This document shows, piece by piece, positions 41,310-49,965 of a DNA stretch of 64,000 nt. The stretch comes from JAIPEI01 sp964443135. Its GTDB lineage: Bacteria; Desulfobacterota; DSM-4660; Desulfatiglandales; HGW-15. The position numbers were made by a program, and so were the translations under genes. The stretch is from assembly GCA_964443135.1 (NCBI GenBank), contig CAYUBQ010000006.1:33855-97854 (forward strand). Direction: 5' to 3'. The notes beneath the pieces were generated by a model. The model saw only the letters and a program-made list of their open reading frames with translations. It searched no databases and was not told the origin of the DNA. Numbering within the stretch: the stretch's first letter is position 1; every line of letters starts with the position of its first letter.

Positions 41310-42530
41310 TCACAGGCTGTACCCCGTCTCATTGTGGAGCACCAGGTCCATTCCCTTCTCCTCCTCCTCCCGCGGGATCCGGACCCCCACGACGAGATCG
41401 ATCCCCTTCAGGATCAGCAGGGTCATGACAAAGGCGAAGGCCATGGTGGCGACCACGGAGACCGCCTGAATCCAGAGCTGCCCCGGGTTTCCGAAAAACA
41501 GCCCGTCCGCGCCGTCGGGGTTGACCGCGGTGCTGGCGAACAGCCCCGTCGCCAGGGCTCCCCAGGTCCCGCCCAGGCCGTGGATGCCCACCACGTCCAG
41601 GGAGTCGTCGTAGCCCAGGGCCGTCTTCAGGAGCACACCGCCGTAACAGATCCCTCCGGCGCAAGCCCCGATGACCAGCGAGGACGCCACGCCGACGAAC
41701 CCCGAGGCCGGCGTGATGGCCACGAGGCCGGCCACGGCGCCGCTGGCCACACCCAGGGTCGTGGGCTTGCCCCGGTGGATCCACTCCACGACCATCCACG
41801 CGACCGCGGCCGCGGCCGAAGCCGCATGGGTCACGACGAAGGCCCCGGCGGCCAGCCCGTTGCAGGCCAGGGCGCTTCCGGCGTTGAACCCGAACCAGCC
41901 GAACCAGAGAATGGCCGCCCCGGTCACGGTCATGGGCAGGTTGTGCGGAATGAAGGCCGTGCTTCCCCAGCCCAGCCTGCGCCCGATGAACAGGGCGGCG
42001 GCCAGGGCCGACACCCCCGAGCTGATGTGGACCACGGTACCGCCCGCGAAGTCCAGGGCGCCCATGGCGCCCATCCATCCCCCGACCCCCCATACCCAGT
42101 GGCACAGCGGGTTGTAGACGAAGGTGGCCCAGGCCAGGACGAACAGGAGAAAGGCGCTGAAGCGCATTCGCTCGGCAAAGGCCCCGGTGATCAAGGCGGG
42201 CGTGATGACGGCGAACATGCACTGGAACACCATGAACGCCTGGTGCGGGACGGTGCTCGCGTAATCCGGGCTGGGCGTTACGCCCACCCCGCTCAGGGCG
42301 AACCAGTCGAGCCCGCCGATCAATCCCCAGCGATCCGGCCCGAAGGCCATGGAGTACCCCCAGAGGACCCATTCCAGCGAGATCACCGCCAGCACGATGA
42401 AGCTCTGCATGAGTGTCCCCAGGACGTTCTTCCTCCGAACCATGCCCCCGTAGAACAGGGCGAGGCCCGGCGTCATCAGCATGACCAGGGCGGCCGAGAT
42501 CAGGACAAAAGCCGTGTCCGCAGCATTCAT
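41310..42530 (-). CDS. amtB: Ammonium transporter
   Basis: Amt/MEP/Rh channel of 406 residues with about 11 membrane segments, the usual length. Landmarks: MTPGLALFYGGMVRRKN near the N-terminus, MFQ-like AFMVFQCMFAVITPALITGAFAERM, the pore His in NPLCHWVWG, and DVVGIHGLGGTWGALATG near the C-terminus (second pore His). An ATG at 42530 preceded by AAGGAGGATTCC is clearly the start; the frame upstream is spurious. Its cytosolic face is the known docking site for GlnK/GlnB, and PII genes lie on both sides. A sigma54 promoter sits upstream. Confidence 0.95.
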   Translation of the reverse strand: MNAADTAFVLISAALVMLMTPGLALFYGGMVRRKNVLGTLMQSFIVLAVISLEWVLWGYSMAFGPDRWGLIGGLDWFALSGVGVTPSPDYASTVPHQAFMVFQCMFAVITPALITGAFAERMRFSAFLLFVLAWATFVYNPLCHWVWGVGGWMGAMGALDFAGGTVVHISSGVSALAAALFIGRRLGWGSTAFIPHNLPMTVTGAAILWFGWFGFNAGSALACNGLAAGAFVVTHAASAAAAVAWMVVEWIHRGKPTTLGVASGAVAGLVAITPASGFVGVASSLVIGACAGGICYGGVLLKTALGYDDSLDVVGIHGLGGTWGALATGLFASTAVNPDGADGLFFGNPGQLWIQAVSVVATMAFAFVMTLLILKGIDLVVGVRIPREEEEKGMDLVLHNETGYSL

Positions 42531-42568
42531 GGAATCCTCCTTGTGCGATCGTGTTTCTCTCTCTCGGG

Positions 42569-42584
42569 AGCAATCCGCATGCCA
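42569..42584 (-). promoter_or_regulatory. Sigma54 promoter of amtB
   Basis: Minus strand TGGCATGCGGATTGCT fits the consensus TGGCAY-N5-TTGCW, 39 bp before the amtB ATG. Confidence 0.7.
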
Positions 42585-42737
42585 GTGCCGATCGATCTGA
42601 TTTCTCGAGACATTCAATGATCTTACAATGGAACGATCTCGTGCTCCTCCATCCATTGAAACAAAAAAGTAATTCAAACGATAAAAATTGACAAAAATGT
42701 ATTCCCATGCTCTGGTGGCCGGACGGATCCCACGCGC

Positions 42738-42766
42738 TTGACCTGAACGAAAATCCCCCGTATGAA
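42738..42766 (+). promoter_or_regulatory. Candidate sigma70 promoter of the second glnB
   Basis: TTGACC, 17 bases, TATGAA, 64 bp before the PII start. The intergenic region is thus divergent: sigma54 for amtB, sigma70 for glnB. Confidence 0.45.
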
Positions 42767-42829
42767 TTGGATACACCCCGCCGCCGCGGAGGGGACCGGA
42801 CACGCAGACCCCAGGAGAAAGAGGATGCC

Positions 42830-43168
42830 ATGAAGAAGATCGAGATCATCGTCAAACCCTTCAAGCTGGACGACGTGCAGGAGGCCGTGCTGCAGCTGGG
42901 CGTGGGCGGCATGAACGTTTCCGAGATCAAGGGTTTCGGCCGGCAGAAGGGGCACAAGGAGATCTACAGGGGGGCCGAGTACGTCGTCGACTTCGTCCCC
43001 AAGATCAAGATCGAGATGGTGGTTCCGGACGAGCTCGTCCCCCGCGTGGTGGAGGCCGTCAAGGAGTCCGCCCGCACCGGGGAGATCGGGGACGGGAAGA
43101 TCTTCGTCCTCACCGTGGAGAAGGCCGTCCGCATCCGCACGGGGGAGGAAGACGAGGACGCCATCTGA
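42830..43168 (+). CDS. glnB: PII nitrogen regulatory protein, copy 2
   Basis: 112 residues, close to the 40616 protein in sequence but not identical, with Tyr51 in KEIYRGAEYVVDF and the C-loop TGEIGDGKIFVLTVEKAVRIRTGE. It could be called GlnK from its position next to amtB, but the sequence alone does not decide. An ATG at 42830 is used. It is followed 29 bp later by the second GlnD. Confidence 0.95.
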   Translation: MKKIEIIVKPFKLDDVQEAVLQLGVGGMNVSEIKGFGRQKGHKEIYRGAEYVVDFVPKIKIEMVVPDELVPRVVEAVKESARTGEIGDGKIFVLTVEKAVRIRTGEEDEDAI

Positions 43169-43197
43169 ATGCCCGCCGAGAGATCCCCATCGACACC

Positions 43198-45789
43198 GTG
43201 AACCCAGCCGCAGAAAAGGTCCGCCGCTTTCTGGCCGGGAGGGAGAGCCTTTCGCGGGAGGAGACCGCGCGGGGGTTCGGCGTTCACACCTCCCGCCGCT
43301 ACACCGACCTGGTGGATCGCTTCCTTCACGGGCTGTTTCTGGATGCCGGGCTGAGCGGGAGCGGGCCGTCCGCTCCGCCCTTCGCGGTGGTCGGGACGGG
43401 GAGCTACGGCCGGAGGGAGCTCTGCTTCGGTTCCGACCTGGACCTGATGATCATCCATGAGGAGGACCTTACCGAGGAGCTGCGCAGGAAGATCGCGAGG
43501 GCGTTGTATCCCGTCTGGGACGCACACCTCGAGTTGAGCTACTCGTTCCTGACCCTCGAGGGCTGCCTGCGCTTGACCCGGGACGAGTTCTCCTTTCTGA
43601 CCTCCACCATGGACCTGAGGTTCGTCCTGGGTGCGAAGGAGCTTTACCGTTCCTTCGGCGGATCCGTCCTGGAGGAGATGCAAAGAGACCGGGAGGGCCT
43701 GCTCACCCGGTTTCTCCTGTACCAGGAGAAGCGGGAGAAGAAGTACGGCCGGGTGGACTACTTCGTGGAACCCGAGATCAAGGAGGGGCTCGGCGGTCTC
43801 CGGGATCTCCACTTCATGGCCTGGATCAGCCGCCTCTTTCTGGGAGTGGAGCGGCTGGGGCAGATCAAGAACCTCCGGGACTTTTCCCACTTCGGACTCA
43901 GCCAGCTCATTTACTCCAAGGGGTTCCTTCTCAAGATCAGGAACCATCTCCACCTTCTCTGCGGCCGCCGGGAGGATCGGCTTCTCATCCCTCACCAGCG
44001 GGACATCTCGCGGACACTCGGCTACAACGACCGGCCCTACAGCACGGGGCCCGAACGGTTCATGAGAAACCTCTACCTTCACCTGAACCGGATTCGCTAC
44101 GGCCGGGAGCAGTTTCTGACCAAGGCCCTGGACACCATCCTCCCCATGCCGGCGGACCCGGATCCCGGACGCGTCCCCCGGGAGTTCCGGGTCCACAAGC
44201 GGAATCTCGTCCTGGACGGGGAAGATCTCTCGGAGCGAAGCCCGCTGGTGGTGCTCAGGGCCTTCAACGAAGCGAACCGCCTGGGCGTTTCCCTGGGTTC
44301 CGGCTTCACCTGGGAGGCGAAGAAGAAGCTGGTCTACGAAGGGAAACGCCTCGTCGAAATGGACGAGGCCCGGAAGCTCTTCCTGGGATTGATCCTGGAG
44401 CCCAGAAACCCGAAGATCATCCGGCTGGCCCTCGAGATCGGCTTGATCGAGCTGTTCATCCCGGAGTTCAAACGAATCCGCCACCTCTCCCAGTTCGGGT
44501 ACTATCACGTGGAGACCGTGGACCTCCACGCCCTGAGCACGGTGCAGACCCTCTACGACATTTCCAAGGGCGCGTTCGACGATGCGTGGCCCCGGTTCGG
44601 CCGGGCCTTCGGCGGCCTCGAGCATCCCCGCTGGCTCTACCTGGCCGGGCTGATCCACGACATCGGGAAGGGCTACCGGGGGGATCACGCTCGGAAAGGA
44701 GCCCGGATCGTTCCGCGAATCCTGGAGCGGCTGGGCGTCTCCGAGGAAGGGATCCGGACCGTGACCTTTCTCGTGGAGAACCATCTCCTTCTCGTGAACA
44801 CCAGCCAGAAGCGGGACCTGAACGACGAAAAGACCTCCGTGCAGATGGCCCAGGCCATCCAGAAGGTCTCTCTCCTCGACCACCTCTTCCTCCTGACCGT
44901 CGCCGACTGCTTCGCCACGGGCCCGACGGCCTCCAGCGAGTGGAAGCTCACGCTCCTCAACGAGCTCTACGCCAAGGTGCGGAAGATCCTGGAGCGGGCG
45001 AGGCTCGCCACCCCGAACGCCACCACGAGGCTCCGCGAACGCAAGGACCGGCTCTACAAGGCCCTCATCCGGGACCACTCCAGGAAGGAGATCCTGTCCC
45101 TCATGGAGCAGGCCTCCACCCGCTACTTCCTCAACACGCCCCAGAAGGACATCGAGCAACACTTCCGCCTGGGGTTGCGCTTCGGGAAGGCGACGCTGAG
45201 ATGGACCCTGACCGAGCTGGAGTCGGCGCCGGTCACCCAGGTGACCCTGGTGACCCGCGATCGCCCCGGGCTCTTCAGCCGGATGGTGGGCGTCTTCACG
45301 GTGAACAACCTTCAGGTGCTGTCGGCCAGCATCGCCACGCTGAAGAACGGCTTCGCCTTCGACGTCTACCGCGTGACCAACCCGCTGGATCCCCACCGCG
45401 CAAAGGAGGCGTGGGAGAAGATCCACCGCGATGCCGTGCTGGCCGTCGAGGACGGAGCGGACCTGGAGCGGCGGCTCCAAAGGAGACGCCTGCGAAAGCT
45501 GGAGTCCAGGGAGACCCGCGTGGACTGGATTCGGAAGGTCCGGATCGACAACCACGCGACGGACTTCTTCACCTGCATCGAGATTTCCGCCGGCCGGCGT
45601 GAGGGGTTCCTCTACGACCTGGCCAAGGAGATGTCCGCTCTGGGCCTGAACATCCGTTTCGCCACGCTGTACTCGGACCGGGAGAAGATCACGGGCGTCT
45701 TTCACGTCCGTGACGACCGGGGGCAGAAGATCCACGACCCGTCCCGGCTGAAGACCATACGGGAGACCATGATCTCCGTGATCGGATGA
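43198..45789 (+). CDS. glnD: GlnD-like PII uridylyltransferase, copy 2
   Basis: 863 residues and a second complete GlnD: GTGSYGRRELCFGSDLDLMI nucleotidyltransferase motif, HD domain with GLIHDIGKGYRGDHARKG, and two C-terminal ACT domains (VTLVTRDRPGLFSRMVGVFT, DFFTCIEISAGRREGFLYDL). Both catalytic parts look intact; the second ACT domain is less canonical (GRREGFL for DRxGLL), so glutamine sensing may differ from copy 1. The GTG at 43198 is the first plausible start. It pairs with its adjacent PII gene. Confidence 0.9.
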   Translation: MNPAAEKVRRFLAGRESLSREETARGFGVHTSRRYTDLVDRFLHGLFLDAGLSGSGPSAPPFAVVGTGSYGRRELCFGSDLDLMIIHEEDLTEELRRKIARALYPVWDAHLELSYSFLTLEGCLRLTRDEFSFLTSTMDLRFVLGAKELYRSFGGSVLEEMQRDREGLLTRFLLYQEKREKKYGRVDYFVEPEIKEGLGGLRDLHFMAWISRLFLGVERLGQIKNLRDFSHFGLSQLIYSKGFLLKIRNHLHLLCGRREDRLLIPHQRDISRTLGYNDRPYSTGPERFMRNLYLHLNRIRYGREQFLTKALDTILPMPADPDPGRVPREFRVHKRNLVLDGEDLSERSPLVVLRAFNEANRLGVSLGSGFTWEAKKKLVYEGKRLVEMDEARKLFLGLILEPRNPKIIRLALEIGLIELFIPEFKRIRHLSQFGYYHVETVDLHALSTVQTLYDISKGAFDDAWPRFGRAFGGLEHPRWLYLAGLIHDIGKGYRGDHARKGARIVPRILERLGVSEEGIRTVTFLVENHLLLVNTSQKRDLNDEKTSVQMAQAIQKVSLLDHLFLLTVADCFATGPTASSEWKLTLLNELYAKVRKILERARLATPNATTRLRERKDRLYKALIRDHSRKEILSLMEQASTRYFLNTPQKDIEQHFRLGLRFGKATLRWTLTELESAPVTQVTLVTRDRPGLFSRMVGVFTVNNLQVLSASIATLKNGFAFDVYRVTNPLDPHRAKEAWEKIHRDAVLAVEDGADLERRLQRRRLRKLESRETRVDWIRKVRIDNHATDFFTCIEISAGRREGFLYDLAKEMSALGLNIRFATLYSDREKITGVFHVRDDRGQKIHDPSRLKTIRETMISVIG

Positions 45790-45841
45790 CGCCCGCAAAC
45801 CGGGAAAGGGGGGGCGTACCGCCCCGCGAGGAGGATTCTCT

Positions 45842-47140
45842 ATGGCGAAGAAGAACAGTGTGAGCTCAGGGGTGGCGTCACTCGACCTTCTCCTGGACGG
45901 CCTCCACATCGGGGACAACGTGGTGTGGCACGACGACGCGGGGAGCCTGGCCTCCGTGTTCTGCCTGAACTTCATCCGGGCCTCGCAGGCCCGGGAGCGT
46001 CCCCTGATCTACGTCACCTTCGATCGATCCCCCAGAAACCTCCTGGACAAGCTCGGCGCCCTGGCGGACCAGCCGCGGCTGACCATCCTGGACTGCTTCA
46101 CCCACGGAAAGGGTGCGGGCTCCGACGTGTTCCTGAAGTTCTACCGGACCCACGACACGGAAGCCGGCCCGCGGTTGGTCAAGGTCGAAGAGCCCAGGAG
46201 CCCCGATCTGGTCATGCAGGCCCTGTACGGCATCCACGGGGAGCTGGAAGGGGACGTGCGCTTCGTCTTCGAAAGCCTGACCGGCATGCAGGAGCTCTGG
46301 GGAGGGGAGGAGCAGGTGCTGGGATTCTACTCCCACTCCTGCCCCCGGCTCTACGAGCTCAACACCATCGCCTACTGGATCCTGGAAAAGCGGGCCCACT
46401 CCTCCCGCCTCCGGGCGCAGATCAACCAGATCGCCCAGGTCGCCGTGGAGATGAGCGTCAAGCGGGGCACCACCTTCCTGACCGTTCTCAAGGCCGAGAA
46501 CCGCAGCCTGGACACACTGAACAAGCCCCACCGGTTCTGGAGCAGGGACCTTCAGGTGACCTTCGACCCGGAACGAGGCACCACGGGGCGGCTGGACCTC
46601 GGCATGCGCCTCAAGACCTTCCGATCCAAGCGGAGATTCAGTCAGAAGGAGCTGGCCGAGCGGGTCGGGGTCACACCCAGCACCATCTCGCAGATCGAGA
46701 GCAACCTGATCTACCCGTCTCTCCCGGCGCTCCTCAAGATGGCGGAGGTCCTCGACGTGCATGCGAGCGCCTTTTTCCAGGACAGCGGGAAACCGAGGGG
46801 AAGCGTGGTTTTCCCGGCCTCCGGGGCCGCGGATACCTCCCTGCCCGGGGGTGCCGAGGGTCGCGTCCACGCCAAGCTCCTCACCCCGCTGGACCTCGAG
46901 TCCGCGGCCGAGCTCTACCTGATCGAGATCCCTCCCAAGCAGGGTCTCCCCTCCCACTTCTTCCTGCACAAGGGGGAGGAGCTCGGCTACGTCCTGACCG
47001 GGAAGCTGAGGATCAAGATGAGCCACGGGGTGTTCGACGCAGCGGGCGGGGACGTGATCCATCTCGCAGCCGAGTCCCCGCTTCAGTGGAAGAACACGGG
47101 CAGCCGCGCCGCCCGGATCCTGTGGATCAAGATCCGCTGA
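45842..47140 (+). CDS. Fusion of degenerate KaiC-like ATPase, XRE helix-turn-helix and cupin
   Basis: 432 residues in three parts. Residues about 5-240 resemble a KaiC/RadA-type RecA domain: SGVASLDLLLDGLHIGDNVV is the family opening, but the Walker A site reads HDDAGSLASVFCLNF with no GKT, so ATP binding is doubtful. Residues 250-305 are an XRE HTH: MRLKTFRSKRRFSQKELAER, VGVTPSTISQIES. Residues about 355-430 are a cupin (PSHFFLHKGEELGYVLTGKL, RIKM), often small-ligand sensing. The order N-to-C is unusual. It follows the second GlnD gene by 52 bp on the + strand, so a nitrogen-linked regulatory role is a fair inference. Confidence 0.8.
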   Translation: MAKKNSVSSGVASLDLLLDGLHIGDNVVWHDDAGSLASVFCLNFIRASQARERPLIYVTFDRSPRNLLDKLGALADQPRLTILDCFTHGKGAGSDVFLKFYRTHDTEAGPRLVKVEEPRSPDLVMQALYGIHGELEGDVRFVFESLTGMQELWGGEEQVLGFYSHSCPRLYELNTIAYWILEKRAHSSRLRAQINQIAQVAVEMSVKRGTTFLTVLKAENRSLDTLNKPHRFWSRDLQVTFDPERGTTGRLDLGMRLKTFRSKRRFSQKELAERVGVTPSTISQIESNLIYPSLPALLKMAEVLDVHASAFFQDSGKPRGSVVFPASGAADTSLPGGAEGRVHAKLLTPLDLESAAELYLIEIPPKQGLPSHFFLHKGEELGYVLTGKLRIKMSHGVFDAAGGDVIHLAAESPLQWKNTGSRAARILWIKIR

Positions 47141-47215
47141 AAGGGAAACCGTCCGGGGCGCCCTTCACAGGCCCCCATCTCGACCCGCCTCCAGGCCGCG
47201 TCTTTCCGCACAGAT

Positions 47216-47246
47216 GAAAAGGGGGCGAGCCGAGGCCCGCCCCCTG
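47216..47246 (-). terminator. Rho-independent terminator of the Gly/Asn-rich protein gene
   Basis: Minus strand GGGGGCGGGCCTCGGCTCGC CCCC followed by TTTT: a GC stem of about 8 bp and a short T run, about 22 bp after the stop. Confidence 0.65.
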
Positions 47247-47268
47247 GATGCCTGCCGGCGTGCGCCGG

Positions 47269-48470
47269 CTACTTGGGACCGTTGCCGCCGCCGTTGCCGC
47301 CGCCGTTACCGCCGCCGTTGCCGTTGCCGCCCGCATTGCCGTTTCCGTTGCCCCCGGCGTTGCCGGCTGCATTGCCGTTACCGCCCCCGTGGCCGCCGCC
47401 ATTGCCCCCGGCATTGCCGTTGCCGCCCCCGTGGCCGCCGCCGTTGCCGCCCGCATTGCCGTTTCCGTTGCCCCCGGCGTTGCCGTTGCCGTGGCCGCCT
47501 GCGTTTCCGTTGCCCCCGGCATTGCCGTTTCCGTGGCCGCCTGCGTTTCCGTTGTCCCCGGCATTGCCGCCCGCGTTGCCGTTGCCGTGCCCCCCGGCGT
47601 TGCCGCTGCCGGCCGCCGCAACCGCCATGCCCGCGTCTCCGTGGCCGAAGGCATTGGCGTTTCCGTGCCCGTTGCCGTGGCCGCCGGCCGAGCCGTGACC
47701 GAGGGCGAGCCCCTCACCGCCTCGAGACGTGGTCATGCCCGCCACGTCCGAGCTGTCCGAGTCTCCTTCGGCCTGACCGTGACCGTGTCCGTGGCCGTGA
47801 GCGTGGCCGTGGCCCAGCCCGAGGTTGCCGGGATGTACGCCCAGAGACATGGCGATCACACCCCAGCCCATGCCGCTGCCGTGCATGGCGGCGATGCTCT
47901 CGGCGCTCACATCCCCAGCCGCCGCCATGGCCGCCGCCGTGTCCGCCTGCGCGGCCGAGAGTGCCGCCTCGGCCGCCGCGAGGGCGTCCGAGTCTCCAGA
48001 CTCCGTAGCCGCGGCCAGCGCCGCCTCTGCCTCGGCCTCGGCGCTGAGGGCCTCCGAAACCCCTTCATCGGCCTGCTCTGCCACGGCCGCCGCCAGGTTC
48101 GCCGCATGAGCCGCCTGGGCCGGGTTCGCAAAGGCCGGCTCCTCGCTTCCGTCCGCGACATCCCCGGTGTCTCCGTCGGCCGCGTCCCCGTCCCCGGTCC
48201 CGTCGTCCGTGGTGTCNNNNNNNNNNNNNNNNNNNNNNNNNNNNNNNNNNNNNNNNNNNNNNNNNNNNNNNNNNNNNNNNNNNNNNNNNNNNNNNNNNNN
48301 NNNNNNNNNNNNNNNNCCGTGGTGTCCCCCGTGTCTCCGTCGGACACCTCCCCCGAATCCGCTCCGGTCGTCTCCGCGAGGCTCTTCGATACGTCCAGAG
48401 GAAACAGGCTCAGGTTCAGCATCAGAGACAGGCAAAACGTCCACATGACCAGTAGAAATCGACCTTTCAT
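47269..48470 (-). CDS. Secreted Gly/Asn-rich repeat protein, interrupted by an assembly gap
   Basis: An N-terminal signal peptide (MKGRFLLVMWTFCLSLMLNL, from ATG 48470) precedes an Asp/Thr/Gly-rich stretch (DGDTGDTT, DDGTGDGDAADGDTG), an Ala-rich region with many Ala-Glu pairs, and a His-Gly section (GLGHGHAHGHGHGHGQ). The last 130 residues are imperfect Gly-Asn repeats built on GNGNAGG and GGNGGGHGGGNG, ending NGPK. Frames on the two sides of the N run differ, but joining at the 10-base overlap (GACACCACGG) restores a single frame of about 363 residues. Likely surface or periplasmic; function unknown. The composition is unlike any neighbouring protein. Confidence 0.75.
48217..48316. other. 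Assembly gap (100 N)
   Basis: 100 N inside a coding region. CCGTGGTGTC stands on both sides (48207-48216 and 48317-48326). Confidence 0.95.
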
Positions 48471-48555
48471 GGCTCTCTCCTTTCGGGATTTCTTGTCCCG
48501 CCCCCTTCGGGCGGGCAGGTTGGACCGCCATCGTTCGACCGGGCGGACCCCGCTT

Positions 48556-49629
48556 TCACGGTTCATGAACATCGGACGCTTTCGCAGCCCGAAGTCCCGT
48601 CTCCTTTTGTGCACGGGTTCCAGCCGCAGCCGTAAAGAACTGAATGGATGCCTCCTCCTGATACTCGGACGCCCCGACACGAATCCGCTCGGGCACCCCG
48701 AACCAGCTCACCAGGAGACGATCGGACGCCAGTCCGGAAAACCGGTTCACCAGGTACTGCTTGATGCTCTTGGCCCGCGCCTCGGCCAGGGGCTTGTTTC
48801 GCTTCTGATAGGCCACGATGTGCAGGGCCGCCCCCCCGCCGGACTGGAGGATTTCGCCCAGTCGATCCAGGGAGGGCATGGAACCTTCCCAGATCCTGTC
48901 GGACGACACCTCGAACCAGATCTTCGAGAGAGAGACGGTCCGCTTTCCGATGATGTGATTCCGGTAGTCGAAATCGCCCAGCTCGTTGAGATGGGTCGTG
49001 GCGCTCACCGCAAGGGGGCCGGTCGGATAACGACTCAGATAGGCCTTCCACGCGAGGGTTTCCTCGGGGGTGCGCCCCAGCCGGCCCAGAATGAGGGCCC
49101 GGTTGTACAGGACCGAAGGGCTCTCCGGCTGCAGACTGAGGACGCGCCGGTAGGCGTCCAGGGCCTCGTCGAGCTCCCCGTTCTCGAAATGGACGTGGCC
49201 CAGGCAGGTGATCGCCTGAACGTGGTTCGGATCCCGCGCGACGGCACGCTCGTAGCAGGACCGCTCGGATTCGACCTCGCCGTTCTCGTGAAACGCGACC
49301 CCGAGCCAGTAGTGGTGGTCGGCCACCATCGGGTCGAGCGCCGCCGCCGCCTTCAAATGCTTCAACGCCGAGTCCGACCGGTCCGTTTCCATCTGGCAGC
49401 GTCCCAGGTAGTAGTGGACCTCCGCACTCTCGGGGTTCTCGGCCAGGGCCTTCTCAAAGGCGCGGACCCCCTCCTCGTACCGCTCCCCCTCGAGGTAGTA
49501 GGCGCCCTGCACCTTGTGCTTCACCGTGAAGTATCCCTGCCTGACCTGCCGTTGGACCACGCAGCCCGACAAGGGACCCGCCAGGAGACCCAGCATCAGG
49601 GCAAGGCTGCAGCATTGCTTGACGATCAT
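48556..49629 (-). CDS. TPR-repeat lipoprotein with C-terminal OmpA-like segment
   Basis: 357 residues from ATG 49629. The lipobox LSGC at about residues 20-23 follows a signal sequence. Several TPR units follow: YYLEGERYEEGVRAFEKALA, HYYLGRCQMETDRSDSALKH and more. The C-terminal section (IWFEVSSDRIWEGSMPSLDR, AEARAKSIKQYLVNRF) has the RAxxV/I-type helix of OmpA-like peptidoglycan-binding domains, though diverged. Likely an envelope assembly or scaffold protein. An upstream in-frame Met at 49668 lies in repeat A and is rejected. It may share a transcript with the Gly/Asn-rich protein. Confidence 0.8.
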   Translation of the reverse strand: MIVKQCCSLALMLGLLAGPLSGCVVQRQVRQGYFTVKHKVQGAYYLEGERYEEGVRAFEKALAENPESAEVHYYLGRCQMETDRSDSALKHLKAAAALDPMVADHHYWLGVAFHENGEVESERSCYERAVARDPNHVQAITCLGHVHFENGELDEALDAYRRVLSLQPESPSVLYNRALILGRLGRTPEETLAWKAYLSRYPTGPLAVSATTHLNELGDFDYRNHIIGKRTVSLSKIWFEVSSDRIWEGSMPSLDRLGEILQSGGGAALHIVAYQKRNKPLAEARAKSIKQYLVNRFSGLASDRLLVSWFGVPERIRVGASEYQEEASIQFFTAAAGTRAQKETGLRAAKASDVHEP

Positions 49630-49649
49630 GCTCTGCTCCGTGAAGGTTG

Positions 49650-49720
49650 TCTGCCCCTGGGATTTCAACAGGTGATATCGTCCCCAGCGGCGCGTGAGCG
49701 GGTTTTTGCGAATGCGTCAA
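49650..49720 (-). repeat. Dispersed repeat family A, copy 7 (partial)
   Basis: CCCCTGGGATTTCAACAGG, CCCAGCGGCGCGTGAGCGGG, TTTTTGCGAATGCGTCAA. It nearly equals the corresponding part of the 50999 copy but lacks the left end. The 49721-49937 interval is otherwise gene-free. Confidence 0.8.
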
Positions 49721-49937
49721 GGTTGGGCCGGCCGCTCGCTCGTCCCGGCATTCGAAAGAACCGGCCGCCCTCCTGGCAACGCAAATAGGATGCCAGGAAC
49801 AGGCCGCCCTGTGCATTTTTTTTATAAATGATTTCAGATGGTTGCTGGACACGACCCACAGTCCGCCCCAATTTGGGGCCCGATGCGGTACGCTTTTCTC
49901 TACACCCTTATGCTTTTGTGCACAGAAGGCGGGCGCG

Positions 49938-49961
49938 CCCTGCGACCGGCGGGCCGCAGGG
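49938..49961 (-). terminator. Hairpin after the DUF523-DUF1722 gene
   Basis: CCCTGCG and CGCAGGG form a 7-bp stem just 4 bp past the stop codon; no T run, so termination is only possible. Confidence 0.35.
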
Positions 49962-49965
49962 AGGG

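Noticed and set aside
42531..42803. Upstream extension of AmtB
   Set aside because: It covers the sigma54 promoter and an AT-rich intergenic stretch; AmtB starts at the strong ribosome site before 42530.
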